Below, one piece after another: positions 49,341-62,551 of a DNA stretch of 64,000 nucleotides. Source of the DNA: Typha latifolia (Eukaryota > Streptophyta > Magnoliopsida > Poales > Typhaceae); assembly GCA_019914945.1 (NCBI GenBank), contig CM034111.1, positions 9,549,496 through 9,613,495 of the forward strand, written 5' to 3'. The translations under genes and the position numbers were made by a program. How positions within the stretch are numbered: the stretch's first letter is position 1; each line of letters starts with the position of its first letter. Below the pieces are notes generated by a model that saw only the letters and a program-made list of their open reading frames with translations, did no database searches and was not told the origin of the DNA.

Positions 49341-49749
49341 TACAAATAACTCGATTTTATCTTCTGGGTACCTGATTTTTTTTTTCCAATTTTGTTTGTC
49401 TGTACATGAATATTCTTTCATTTCAGCAGATAAGAGGAAAGACAAGAAAACTGGTCACTTGTAAAGTGAGTTTTTTTTTCCTTTAATTTTTTATTAACTG
49501 TTTCTTGGATAAGGAATGTAACTCTCACAAGTGATAATGATGCTGATAAGCTATCCAGGACAGAATTGTATTCTTCTTTCTTGCAAGTATGTCTTCTCAA
49601 CTTAGTTATAGGCCTTATGTGAGAGATGATGGAAATGGAAATTTTGGCAGCAAGTCAAAACCTGCAGAGTTGTATATTATGATGTGAAGGATTTCATTTC
49701 CTTCTACTTTTTTCTTCTCTTTTTGATCGATTAGCAATTGAAGGAAAAC

Positions 49750-50880
49750 ATTGAAGTTGTGTGAAAATCATAGTATGTATCAGAAAGTAAACCTTTTCTA
49801 CATATGAACTGAAATATTTTGAATCATCAAACATGGGAGTGATTGTAAATATACTTTGTGAAGTAATTTTATCGCATACTGATATTTATGTTGATATCAA
49901 GATGTGGATTCTCTTCAAATCAATTTAGTCCTCTACTACCGAGATGATTGAGATAGGTTTGTGAATGTGTAATTCAATTTGATTATATTTTTTATTTGAC
50001 TTTATAAAGAGTAAACCTCAGGATTCAACTGGAATTCGATTCGAAATAAGCTTGAATGTTCTTATCAAATGCATAAGCTCTGCTCCAAATAAGCTCAAAT
50101 TGAATCTAACTAATTCAATCTTCAATTGCTTCCAATATATGTGGCTAAAAATATAAATACCAAAAGGACGAGGAGTGAAATATAAATTCCTAAAAAAAAG
50201 AAATTATTTTTTATTCTAAAAAATAACACCTTATTTTAAAATAATAGCTAAAAATTATAACACTCTTATTCATCAAAATTATATTTTATTTTACACACTT
50301 ATCAAATTATCGATATATTCTTAATATCTGTCTATCCCATCGATCTACTCTATATCATATCAAAAAGTATTTTTCTTCACTTTATGTTATTATAGAATAC
50401 AAGTGAGTATAATAATAATTATTTTTAAAATAAAAATTCATTTTGAGAATAACAAAAAAAACCTATCTATCCTATCAATCTATTTTATATTAAATTTAAA
50501 AGTTTTTTTTTACTTTATATCATAATTATTATATTTTTATTCTAAAATATAAGTAAATATAAAAATAAGTATTGTTAGAATGAAATTTTTATTTTTAAAA
50601 ATAACAAATAAGAATAACTATTCTAGATTTATCCTTAACTATCCGGAACAGATCTTATGCAATCTCCTTTAAAATGCAAATTAGTATCTTGCAATCCAAG
50701 ATTATAATTATATGGGAAATGGGTGGTATAATATATTCTATTTGAGAGCTTCTTTTCTACTATAGAGGTAATTATTTATCAATTAGTTTGATGAAAATCT
50801 AACGGTTAAGATCTTCAAGGATATAATAGGAATGCTTTAAGATCTTTAAGAATATAACGGTTAAGACATATATATCTCTT
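49750..50880. other. AT-rich ANTH/EFR3 spacer with degenerate repeats
   Basis: After the ANTH 3' UTR the sequence becomes very AT-rich. Two imperfect copies of a segment with CTATC(C/T)(A/T)ATC-type words occur near 50325-50400 and 50460-50560, flanked by TTTTAAAATAA motifs in both orientations. This may be an old MITE. No gene. Confidence 0.4.
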
Positions 50881-50890
50881 AACTGATAAT

Positions 50891-50891
50891 A

Positions 50892-50948
<57 letters not shown>
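50891..50948. repeat. (TA)n microsatellite, about 58 bp
   Basis: An uninterrupted TA run in the ANTH/EFR3 spacer. It is likely to be highly length-variable and prone to cruciform formation. Confidence 0.95.
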
Positions 50949-50951
<3 letters not shown>

Positions 50952-51641
50952 AGAGTATTGATATCTCTTTATAATTAATTTTTATTTAATTAAATTTTAT
51001 CTATTTGGTTATTTTTTATTATTTACATATCTCTCTCAATAGTTTAAGATTAATTTAAATCAAACTTAATAACAAATAGAGATAGAAAATTATATTTAAA
51101 TTAAATTCTATCTCCAAATAATTAAATTTAAATGGTTTAATATTAAATGATATCTCCTATAATTAAGGTATAATTATATTTATCACAATCATATCTAAGA
51201 GACAAAACTTTTAACAAAAGAAAGAACGTGTAATCCAAAAGTTAGACACACATAATTAAATCTTCTCTTCTTGACTAATATCCCTTATTTTACATAATGT
51301 GTTTTTAAAACCGGTACAGAGACATCGATACCGGATATAAATTTTAGAGGGGGTATTGAAATATTTGCCTATTTTAAATGCTACTAATGATGAGGATGCG
51401 GAAGAGGAGTAAGTTTGTAACCTCGGCTGGATTGTTTCTATTGAGTGCGTGGATGACAAATGCATCAAAATAGATTTGTTGTTCCAAATTTATCTACTTT
51501 TAGTAGTTGTTGTAATCTAACCATAATTATGTCTAGCAGCATTATTGGAAGGGCCTCAGGAATCACCCGTAGCACTACGGATTTTAATTTAGTGGGGATG
51601 GAGTCGCGACAACTTCGCATTGCGTTGGACGAATTCAAAGT

Positions 51642-51643
<2 letters not shown>

Positions 51644-51694
<51 letters not shown>
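51644..51694. repeat. (GA)n microsatellite at the EFR3 leader
   Basis: About 25 GA repeats lead into GA-rich then GC-richer sequence. The position fits a core-promoter or 5' UTR GAGA element of the downstream EFR3-like gene. GAGA repeats of this kind are bound by plant BPC proteins in general, but binding here is only an inference. Confidence 0.9.
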
Positions 51695-51700
<6 letters not shown>

Positions 51701-52153
51701 AGAGAAGTTTGCCATTTTGGGTCTGGGAGGCGTTGGAGATCTGGTGGTCTCCTCGGACGCCTCCTTCTGAAGCACCGATCGAGTCCTTCTTTCTATTGAT
51801 CGCAGTTCCTCGAATCCGTCTCGCTCGGTCAGCTTTCCTCTGACATTTTCTGCTGAAATTTTTTGCTCTATTTATGCGATTACATGGATGTACAATTGTA
51901 TAAACGTAATGCTGCTCTAACTCAACTTGGAGATTAGGATATGATAAAGTGAAATGTACCTTCTCCAACGACTAGATTACAAATTTTTTTTGGTCTTTTG
52001 ATTTATATTAGCCCAAAAAGATGCGATTTTGACGGTAAAATTGTATATGTTGCTACCAGTGTATGGGTATATGTTTTAGTTTAATTGAGAAATAGAATGC
52101 CTCATTGTTATCAATTTTCTTTTTTACCTTTTCTTTTCCTTCTGCAGGAGAAG

Positions 52154-55100
52154 ATGGGTGTGATATCAAGACAAGTTTTGCCGGCATGCGGTAGCTTGTG
52201 CTTCCTCTGTCCTTCACTGAGAACGAGATCTAGACAGCCAGTGAAGCGGTATAAGAAGCTTCTAGCCGATATTTTTCCTCGATCACAGGTCTTCTCTTGT
52301 ACCTCTCTGTGAAATATATCTATAATTGTTACTCCTTTGTATTAGATATGAATGTAACTATGTTAGCCATTATGTGTAAAGAGATTCTTGTGCAAATGCA
52401 TGTGGACTGCATGTCAAACAGAGAAACTTATTAAAAGGGAGATTTTTTTTTTCCATTTTGTTGTACAACAAATAGAATGACATCCTAGGATACATGCAAA
52501 ATTAATTGTAAGGCCACTTGGTGTGTCTTTTGGTGTCCATTATCGAAGTACCAGATCACTTGGTATGAGAAATAATAGAAACATCAATAATTCATATGGA
52601 AGGGGCAGAGAAATGGCTCACATATGATCTGTGCTGCCTTTATTTTTTCATTTCTTTAGGAAAAGATTTGGCCTGAGTTTAATTGCAATCAATTAAGAGA
52701 ACAAAGAGGAATCACTGAATTACAGACACTTATTTTTTCCCCATCTATTTCTTTTTATCTAGCTTATCTACCAGGTCAAAGTCGAGTTTGTCTCCTCCCA
52801 TGTTTCAGAGGCGGCAGCTAGTTTCAGCACTCCATTTGGACCAATCTTTTGCTTTCTCATTCTTTGATAAAAGGATCCAGTCTCTTCATAAAAAAGAGGA
52901 GGTAGAACAAATAAATATTTCTTTCTCCATTCATCTCTGGAGTTGAAAACCTCATATATATATATATATTGATCCAACATGTAGGAATCAAACTCGTCTT
53001 AGTTTGGAAATCAACATGAGGGTGACCATAAGATCAATGTTCTAAGAAGCGCACGGCAAGTACACGGGGTTTCATACTTTCATGACATGCGATGAATGGC
53101 GGGCGCCATGGTGGGTGATGTGCCCAAGGTGGGGTCATGGAAACATGATATAAATTTACTTTTCCTAAGTTATCTAACTTCTATATAGTCTAACATAAAA
53201 GACAAAACTATGTAATTAAGCAACTCTTTCACAATATCACCTTAAATAACCTAATTAAAAGTTGATAATTCATTAGTAATCAAGAAAATAAAAGTTTATT
53301 GTTTGTCTGCTTCTAGATTTTTAAGACAAACAGAAAGTTCCTGTAGTGAGAAGACTACTACACGAATTTCCTTCTGCAGGAAATTCTGCAGTCTTCTCAC
53401 CGTAGGAATTTCGGCGATCTTTGGACTGAAAGATGGAGAAAAAACAAAAAAGATGTGAAAAGAAGGAAAATATAGTAGCATAAAATGAAAAAAAAAACAA
53501 TTTAAGAACCGTGCAAGACTATGGGAAAAGAATCACAAACAATATAATGAAAAGATGCGAAATAAGAAAGAAAAGAGTGAGACCTTACCAAAACGCTATT
53601 TCGGTCTACCATATCGGGTGCACTGCTATTTCGGCTTTCCATATCGGGTGCCATGAATGCCAGTTAGAACCACTACAACAAAAGCGTAGTGGCCCAAGGC
53701 TGCCTCAGTCTTTTCTTGGATCATTGCATATGGATTAGCTTATTAATTGAATGTGTATATAGAGAGGAAGAGGGAGGGCAACACAAAAATAAGGTATGGC
53801 TTAAAAGGAGATTGGGCTGTAATGAGGGGATAATATGGCAAAGTCACTTTTGTCATGTTGCGAAGGGCTTCTCAAGATAAAAAAACAGAAGTCCACAAGT
53901 GGTTGGTCGGATGAGTATCTGTAGATGCTAGAGGAAGGAAAAAATGGGACTTGTACAGAAGAAAGCCGATGCGAGAAAGAAAACTGATGCTAATGATAGG
54001 CTTTGATACCAATTTATTAGGATCTGATACCACTTGATAAGATCTGGAACCAAAGATGAGCTACGCAACTATTCTTTCAAGATCTGAATGTATTACAGTA
54101 ATCAGTTCGCGCAATCGTGGAAAAATATTCGTCAGATATTCTTCTGTAGTCAGAAAATTACGAAACTATTTGGACCGCTCTTAGTACGAATCCCCTGCTA
54201 ATATGCCTCTCTTAGATCCGTAACTTCCTGATCTACAACTTTTATATTTACGCCCTTCGCAGATTCGAACTGTAGCAGAGACGAAAACACGGAATAACGT
54301 GGGTGATGGTGGTGATGACGGGTGGAGTGGATGTTAGGGCTATGGATGGGTATGAAAATGAAGATGGATAGTGGATGTGATTAAGGGATATAGACGAAGG
54401 GAATGAAGTGGTCGAGATCCTAAAGAAGAGGACAGACGAGGAAGATTAAAAGTTAGGAGAAACCTTGCCAACGGTAGAGGTGGAAGGATGGTGAAGAGGG
54501 AAGAGGGAGAAGTCTAAAGAGAAGATAGGAGACAAGAAATCAATAATTTAATTCCATAATGAAGTTGTCTGCCATCCACATATATATAGAGGCTAGCCAA
54601 CAAGTCCTAAAACAATATGAAACCCTAATTCTAGAGGATTCCCATCGATCGCGTTCGAATGCGCCCAATCACGTTCGAACGCACCAAAAGACGTTCTCTG
54701 TATGTGCGAATGCGATGCAAACGTTCGAACGCAGGCGTTTGAACTCGCCCGACCATGTTCGAACACACAATATGCGTTCTCTGTATTTGCGAACCTGATG
54801 CAGACGTTCGCAAGGGCGTTCGAACGCGACCTACATGAATTTTATTTTAATAAAAATAAACTCCTAATGCAATAAGAGAAGATCCTAATTAAGTGTATCA
54901 ACTAACCTCAGATAATTAATTTTTTGTTTGCTTAGAAGACATCTTTTTTGCAATTAATGCGTCTTTCAAAAGCTTGTAATTATATATTTCAAGTCATATA
55001 TTCAGCATAATTGTCATGTACTTTCTAACTTTGTGAGAGAATAGATTCATATTGAATACTTGTCTTACAGGAGGAAGAACCAAATGACCGAAAAATTGGC

Positions 55101-58100
55101 AAATTGTGTGAATATGCTTCTAAAAACCCACTACGTATACCAAAGGTAATCTTCCATTTCTTCTGCGTCAGTTAAAGACTTAAAGCTTTTAAAGAAGGTT
55201 CTTTCCAGAAGAAAATAAGGAAATGACATTTGGACAGAAAGACAACTTTACAATATTATACTACATTTGCATTATTTTCTCTTGATTTGAAGGTTGACCT
55301 AATTACTTTATAGTAGTAACTGGTACTAAGAGGGAGAATATTTGAATTCTTTTATATCAATCACATAAAAAGGAAAATCCTTATTGAGTATATAGGTAGC
55401 AGTAAAATGTACATTAGCAAGCTATTTTTCTTTGTTCTTTTTATTTCTCGGGTATTTCAGCATCCAAAATCTGCAAGCTATGTTGAAAAAACGAACTATA
55501 AATGGATCATCATAGCAAGAATATAATTTATATTATATAAGGCTCATTGACATCAGTGCTCTCATCCTTTTTTCTCCTGGTTTTCTTCCGAACATTACAG
55601 GCTACAAGGCACATAATATGTTAGGTATCATTTCTTTTATTTTGGATTTCCTAACTTACTTCCATTTTTCTTCCTAACATTTGCTGCCCCTTCATAGTAA
55701 AAGAAACTTTTTCTTCCTGAAAAGAAAAATATTCTTTGGTTACTGTCTTGCCATTCTCCCCACTCTTTCTACCTGACCTGTGTGGGCAAAATTGATATCA
55801 AGGCAAGGTCAGAGGTTTTCTGAAAACAGAACTACAGTAAAGTGATGCTGAAGTACTCTTGAATTTTTTTAATTTTTATTTTGATTTTACATAATCCTCT
55901 TACCATTGAGACAAACCAGATAAAATTATGTGGATCTGGAGAATTCTTTTTTGGGAAGTCATGTGCTATTGATCATTCAGGGATTCTTTTTGTCTGTTTT
56001 TGTTTGTTCTTGTCTGTGTATGTAGAGATTGGGAGAGGAGTGGTCTATTTTACTCAATGGTTTTTTGATATCTTGGAGCATCTTCGTGTAACAATCAGAT
56101 CCTTCACCTACCTGTTGTCTTTCCTAACAGTAACTGATGCATAATGTCAATTAACTTTATCTCTTCATGTAACAGTTCTCTTTTTTCTGGCAGATTACAA
56201 ATTACTTGGAGCAAAGGTGTTACAGGGAATTGAGAAATCAGCAGTTTGGCTTAGCAAAAGTTGTGGTGTGCATTTACCGTAGATTAATATTATCTTGTAG
56301 AGAACAGATGTGAGTATTTTTCTTCTTTTTTCCTAGTCCGTAAGCTTCTCTCTAGTATGTTGATACCATTTGTGTTTGGTGGTGGTATTGTTCGCTCTAG
56401 CAAGAACCGTTCTGTTATTATTGAGTGCTAACTCCATTTATGGTTCGTTGGATTCAGTGGATTATATGCAAATGGAAATGCAAATGCTACAAATAGGAAA
56501 AAGAAAGGGATAAGGAGGATAGAGAGAGAGAGAGACCTAAATGAAACCAGAGCTTCAAGAAGCATTATTGACTTCTGTAGTAAGGTCTCATAATGTTGCT
56601 GTTTCTTGGTACTTATGTGCCAATCTATCATTACCTAGCGACATATTTCTGCTTAGGCACCTTTCCTTAGTATAAGAAATTTAAGCTAAATTATACTTAG
56701 ACCTCCTTAACTATGACCTGATATTGCTTATACCCTATAAAGAAAAAAATGTTACACTAAGATCCCTTGAATTATTCAAATGTTTCAAAATGATCCTTTT
56801 GTTAGCTTACAATTTGTTATTCCGTCTGGAACTGACATGTGAATGGCATGTGATCAATTTTTATTTATACTGAAGTTGTTCTCATCTTCCTCCACAAACC
56901 TATACTAATCTATTTATACTCTTTTTCTTTCAATCTTTGTCAAACATTTTCCTCTCATATGCTTCCAAAATTTCTATTCTAATTGCGATCTCCATGATTC
57001 TATTACTCTTCTTCCTCTCAAACTCTCAATCTTTCTCAACTTCTTTCTTTCTCTCCTTTCCCACATTTCTCTCCCTCAATCCCATCCCGATGCCAAGTTC
57101 TATGGTGATATTTCTTCTAATTTTTCTTATTCCTCTTAATCTTTCCTAATCTCTTTATCTCCCAATTTCTATCAACCTTCCTTACTTCTTCTACAGCCTA
57201 AATATCTATAAGGGTAGAGCATTATTTTGTAAAATCAATTTTCCATCAATGGTGTAACCCCCTATAGAGTTTATGATCATTCAGAAGGTCTTACTATAAC
57301 ATTTTTCCTTTAGGGATTATAAGTGATATTGAGTCATAGTTCAGGGGGGTCTAGGTGTAATTTAGCGAAAAATTTATTCAGTCATTAGCATTAGCATGTG
57401 AGGCATGGAAATGTGTATCCAAACAACTCCTGTCTTTCTAGCAAGGCATGGAAATGTGTATGACACTTCGGCAACAATATTTAGTCGAGATTTTAGGGGA
57501 TTGGAAAGGTCCAACGGTTACTCTTCGGGACATAAACACATTGGTGCCGTCTAACTCTAAAATAAGATGTCATATTTGTCAGAACCAGAAAAAAAAATTG
57601 GGGGTTGAGAGAGGAGGGTGCACGTGCAGCCCCTCCCCTCTCCCTCTCCGGCACGCGACGAGGCGTAGAAAAAGATTTCATCTAATCTGAATCGGATTAG
57701 ATTTGATCCTCTTCTCATCTATAAATTAAACCCTAATTCTCTCTCTCTCCTCAACCCCCCTAGCCTTCTTCTTCTCCTCCTTCGTTTTCTTTCTTTTCTC
57801 ACCGTTGGAATCGCGACGAGGGTTTGGCCCGTCGAAACATCGTCGGAGGAAATTGGGACCACCACACTCCTCCCCGGTGAGCTCTTTCTCATCCCTCTAG
57901 TTTAATTTAAATTTAAAGAGGTAAATTAGAAATACCTAATTCATGGAATTCGGCTTCGTCGGCAAATTAGGCCGGCCGGCGACTTCGGGTTGCAACCGCA
58001 TCGTCACCGGAAGCTTCGTGCTCCAAGCCCGGGTCGGTGATGTCTTCTAGGGAGCCCTCGTGGCTCCAATCAACGTCGGCCTCGACGTCGGCCGTCGGTG

Positions 58101-61089
58101 GTGAGTTCTCCTCCACCTCGTGAGGACGACGAAGTAGAGAGAGAGGGAGCCGGTCGTGACCCGCCGCCGACAGAGTCACCGGCGGCCACTCTCTCTGATT
58201 TTCTTCCTTTCCTCGCGTCGGACGCGAGAAGGGAGAAAAATGGGTGGGTTGGGCTCAAGTTTAACCCGAGCCAACCCCTTTTTCTTTTAAATTCGGGTTT
58301 GGGTTCGGGTTTGGATTTCAGATCCATGGACTCGACCCGAACCAATTAAATTGGATGGGCTGCGGGCAAAACTGCAGCCCAATCCATTTTCTCGGCTGGG
58401 CCTTGGCCCAGCCTAATTAGTTTCTTTTGGCTGGGCTTTGGCCCAGCCCGATTAGCTTCATTTTTTGGAATGGGCTGGGCCAGCAGTAGCCCAACCCAAT
58501 CCAATGGGTAAATTAAACCCATTTTAGTTCTTTTTAGTTTTTTAAATTTTAAAAATATTGATATTATTAAAATTAAAATTATTATTATTATTTATTATTT
58601 AAGGTGGTGATTTTTAGTATGTGAGCTAGAGATTTGAGATTTCGGTTGTCTTGCCTAGACTCAGGTGAGTGGGTTCACTCACGTATTTATTTTATTATAT
58701 TTCGTACCTTTGTCAGACCATATAAATTTTCTGTGTGCGAATTATTTATTTTACCCTTATGTGCAAAAATTTAATTGTTACAATTTCTGTGTGCAAATAT
58801 ATTTATTTCATCCGTACGTGCGAAAATTTAATTGTTATATTTTCTGTGTGTATTTAATCATTATACTCGGTGCATCACCAAACTTCGTGCAAATATTAAA
58901 ATTTGTGAAAAAAAAAATGAGACTAGTATTGGTACGACTTAGAGAACAGTCCCGGTATAAATTCCTTGCGATTTTCCGTGGTGACTTAAGTTTATCTGGA
59001 AGTCCAGGGGAAAGTCTTAAATTAGATCATTGCGGTGACTTTTTTAAGTGATTTTGGTAGGGTTAGGGAACAGTCATAGGATGAATGAGAAATTTTCTAG
59101 GTGATTCTAACTTCTTTCAACGGTTAGTAGAAAAGACAGAGTGTGTTGATCACATAGTGATACCATCTGATGACCCTAACTGGATCAGCTATAAAGAAAA
59201 GTCCCGAGCGTCATCTCGAGGTGACTTCTAGTTGATGTGGATCTACATGGTTTAGACCCATTGAGACATATGATAGTATAAATATTGAAAAGATATTAAT
59301 ATGTTGAAACCGTGCAAGGTTACAAGTCGTGACTCTTTCTATTGTTATCATTGTTATTGTTTAAAAAGCATGCATATTGCATATTGTTATGGATATTGTT
59401 GATTTTAGTTTAATTTTATTCAGCATTATTATGATTAAAAATTTATTTAATTTTCGAGTGGATTCTATTCACTGAGCTATAGTTGTTGGCTCATAGATTT
59501 TTTTTTTGTATTTATTTATCTATCTCAGGTAATAGTCAGCGGGGTGACTGAGTGAGATGTACCCGGACTCCACCTCTACTTAGGATTCACCTATTTACTT
59601 TTCTGCTCTTTTGGATTTTATGTTTTAGATTAGAAGTTTTATTTATTTCGTTTAGAGACTATAAAACATTAACATTGTTTTATATTTATTGCAATTAGTT
59701 TAAATTTAATAAAGCAGATCTTTATTTTATTTATTTATTTTGCCATCGTACACGTAGAAAATACTAATAAGGCTTCGTGTATCTCAAGCATATTGAGATG
59801 CATGGCCAGTCATGATCCCTATTTCGGGTCATGACAATATTTGTCAAGTGCTGAAAGATGGTGACCTTCATTGAATTTATTGTACGACAATCCAAGTACG
59901 TCTTCCTTCCCTAGATCCTGTGTAGGTGGGAACTTTGCACATTAGGATGCCATTGTACAGCAATCCAAGTCTCTTTAGCACTGAATGACATCTAGTTTGT
60001 TCTCGAAATGTCACTGTTTATATATTTGAGATTACAATTACTGCCCCTTGGCTTTTCCCTAATATTTACTAGACTCTTCATTTAGAGAAATGACCTTCCA
60101 GATTGATTTCAAGATATTAATTCTCGTTAATCATATTCATTCAGGCCACTGTTTGCTAGCAGCTTATTGAGCATCATACACACTCTATTGGATCAAACAC
60201 AACAGGATGAAATGCGCATCATAGGATGTCATGCCTTGTTTGACTTTGTTACTAATCAGGTCATTTTTTTTATTTGGTGTACAGATGTTTTTCACTCTGC
60301 TTGTATTCAATAGCAGAGGACCTGATTAAGCTTGTGTAAATCTGTGCTCAAGAGATCCTTTAACTGTGATTTATTCCAGGTGGATGGGACATACCAGTTC
60401 AATTTGGAAGGCTTGGTCCCAAGACTTTGCAGTCAAGCTCAGGAAATGAGAGAGGATGAGAAGGCACAGGATCTACGTGCTGCAGGCCTACAGTCCCTTT
60501 CTTCTATGGTAGACTTTGCCAGAAACATGTGATGAATAGTTACATACTAGAACCTTTTGGAATATCTTCCAAGTTTCATCAACAACAGACTAAGTTAATA
60601 GATTAGAATGATAAGTACTTGTTAGATAAGAGACTAAAACGATGAGAAAATGCAACCATTCAGGACTGCTTAATACTTTCATGCCACAGATTTATCCAAG
60701 TTCTAAATGATATCTGCACGCATTCATTCCATAGAGACTCAGGCTATAGACATTTGCCACTTCATTCTGTATTTGTACTTTCTGTTGACCATTGCAGTGC
60801 TACTTTCTAATTTAAAAATCATATGGTTTTTCACCATGTTTATGCCACTTTCTTGTATTCTTTGGAACTGAAAGAATGACAATTGTACTATATATTTCTG
60901 TTTAGAGGACTTTATGCCTCTCTTTTCTTAATATCCTACTTAAGTACGGAAATGTTATGCAGAATTCCACATGTTCAAAATTTCACAAATTTGATTTTCT
61001 TGTTTTCATCAACAACTGTGTTTCTTTGTTTTGATGAGCAGATCTGGTTTATGGGTGAACTTTCTCATATCTCATCAGAATTTGACAAT
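52154..61089 (+). CDS. EFR3-like plasma-membrane protein (SEMI-ROLLED LEAF 2 family), 3' end outside window
   Basis: Six coding exons are visible: 52154-52288, 55071-55145, 56194-56309, 60145-60259, 60380-60508 and 61042-61089. They give residues 1-206, and the gene continues beyond the right edge. The acceptor at 52147 (CTGCAG) precedes the ATG by six bases, so there is at least one leader exon upstream (near the GA repeat). The N-terminus has closely spaced cysteines C12, C16, C19, followed by the basic patch [13 protein letters not shown]. In EFR3 proteins such cysteines are palmitoylated and anchor the protein to the plasma membrane. The rest is helical armadillo-like sequence. EFR3 recruits the PI4-kinase complex in yeast and animals. 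The rice relative SRL2 affects leaf rolling. The long introns hold a solo LTR and a MITE. Confidence 0.92.
53160..54640. other. EFR3 intron segment of mixed repeats, no gene
   Basis: It contains a duplicated short motif (CTATTTCGG(T/C)..CCATATCGGGTG at about 53598 and 53628) and a repeated GATCTGATACCA phrase near 54000-54050. It may be an unclassified transposon. No coding motif was recognised. Confidence 0.35.
54660..54830. repeat. 83-bp imperfect tandem duplication rich in TTCGAA palindromes
   Basis: Two units (about 54660-54742 and 54743-54830) share the order CGCCC(A/G)A..TTCGAAC, CGTTCTCTGTAT(G/T)TGCGAA, GATGCA(A/G)ACGTTCG. The palindrome GTTCGAA occurs at least five times in about 175 bp. 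High CpG content is unusual for this AT-rich intron. Confidence 0.8.
56684..57367. mobile_element. 684-bp MITE with ~90-bp inverted ends
   Basis: The left arm (AGCTAAATTATACTTAGACC onward) and the reverse complement of the right arm (GCTAAATTACACCTAGACC) match over about 90 bp. The flanks are AGAAATTTA (56675-56683) and AAAAATTTA (57368-57376), a 9-bp duplication with one mismatch. The centre is a pyrimidine-rich tract with no meaningful frame. It is in EFR3 intron 4 (between exons 56309 and 60145). Confidence 0.8.
57577..59836 (+). mobile_element. Solo LTR, Ty3/gypsy-like (2.26 kb)
   Basis: It begins TGTCAGAACCAG and ends GGGTCATGACA, with a perfect 5-bp target duplication ATATT (57572-57576, 59837-59841). 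A TATA-like CTATAAATTAAACCC near 57717, followed by a CT-rich leader, supports plus orientation. No internal coding region and no second LTR were found. It is in the same large EFR3 intron. Confidence 0.82.
59885..59960 (+). mobile_element. Short Au-like SINE 3' fragment
   Basis: The words TAGATCCTGTGTAGGTGGGAAC and CACATTAGGATGCC follow the order of the 3' half of the fragment at 23915-24105. It directly follows the solo LTR. Too short to be certain. Confidence 0.4.
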
Positions 61090-61596
61090 GTAAGCAATAT
61101 CTTCAAATTCTTATTTAATTGATATTCAAATCAAGGATTTTTTGTTGCTCAAGCTCAATGCTCAATCATAAATATTGTTCTTATACTTTTCTTTTTTCCT
61201 ATCCTGCTATTTTTTTAAAGCAGTTGAAACTTGAGACACAATACCAAAGCTAGTATGATCTGCTTTATGTCAAATATTTTATGTTTATATCTAGTTTAAA
61301 ACTTGGTATAACAGCCAGTCAGCTACAACAGTTGCTATACTTTTTAATTATTACTGCAACACTTGATGGTAAGGCCAATATGTGGTAGACCTCTGCTAGG
61401 TACTGAAATGAATACCTCAATGAGTCCTATAGTTGCAATGATGGGCTTCATGCCCACTGATTGAATCCCACACCTTCTTCTTGACTTATTCTCAAGTTCG
61501 AGTCCTATAGACAAAATAGTTTTTTGAAGCTTTAAACTCTTAACATTTTCTTCTCCAATTTTAGGAGGAAGATTCTCTCTTTGGTCTTTTCTATTA

Positions 61597-62551
61597 AGGA
61601 TTGCTGTGCTGGTGGCACATACTGTGCTAATACCCTGTCGGCACGGGGCATGCCAAACCGACATGCCTTGACACAATTTAATATACTTTTTAGGGTTTTT
61701 ATACATGTTTTGGTTTGATTATTGTATTCAAGCCTATATTAGAGTTTTTTATCCTTAGAAAATTGTGCATGACATATTTTGTCAAAACTATAGGAATAGT
61801 CAAGTAAAAACATGGTTCAACATGTAACATGGGTTGAACATATTCTTAAAATGATAATAATTTAATAATTGAAAACTAGTTAAATGTAAAATAACGAGGA
61901 GGATTAAAGACTTCATTTGCCAGCACAAGAATAATTTTAGAATATTACATCAAATACTATAGATAATCTACTCATCCATGCTTGTCATAACACCTCATTT
62001 ACTCTTCATACATATTTGGATTTTGCAATTTTTAGTTTTTTTGAAACTTGGGGCAAAATTTCCTTTTGATTCCTATATTTTAAAAGTAATTTTCACATAT
62101 ACAATGCTAAAATGCTAGATCTATATAGAAAGACCCTTACAAATGATAGATCTAACAAAAGTAATTCAGATCTATCATTTGTACATCCTAAATTAGTTGT
62201 TAAAGTGTAAAACAAAGGAAATACTTAAGAGAATAAAAGAAATATTTTCTTTTTGGTGGGATTTAAAGAGGAAATCTTAAATTCTTTATTGATCTTCTCT
62301 ATTTCTCCTCTCTTTCCTCTTCTCTCACGTCAACTTTTTATTTGGTAAAGTGACTTTCTTGACTACCCCTTAATCGGTTATGGATCGTCTGCTGCTTGAT
62401 ACTCAACTCGTGCCAAGCGACACAAATTGGTACGCTCTTGTGCTGAATGATGCAGGGCTATGCCAATAACACATCCTATGTCGAGTGCCGTTTTCTCACT
62501 GACACGATAATTGCTCAGCCGGTATGAGGCATGCCTAGCGACCATCCTTGC
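61597..62551. mobile_element. 955-bp inverted-repeat element (family C, copy 2)
   Basis: Flanked by identical TTTCTATTA at 61588-61596 and 62552-62560 (9 bp). The left end AGGATTGCTGTGCTGG and the reverse complement of the right end (AGGATGGTCGCTAGGC) are similar. Interior blocks match copy 1 at 14898-15999, for example GAGGAGGATTAAAGACTTCATTTGCC. Non-coding. It lies in the EFR3 intron following exon 61042-61089. Confidence 0.85.

Noticed and set aside
51465..51968. A 167-codon minus-strand frame with a long Ser-Leu repeat
   Set aside because: The repeat is the translation of the GA microsatellite, and the frame is antisense to the EFR3 leader.
58070..58349. Frames in both directions within the right solo LTR
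   Set aside because: They fall inside the LTR limits set by the ATATT duplication and show only composition bias.
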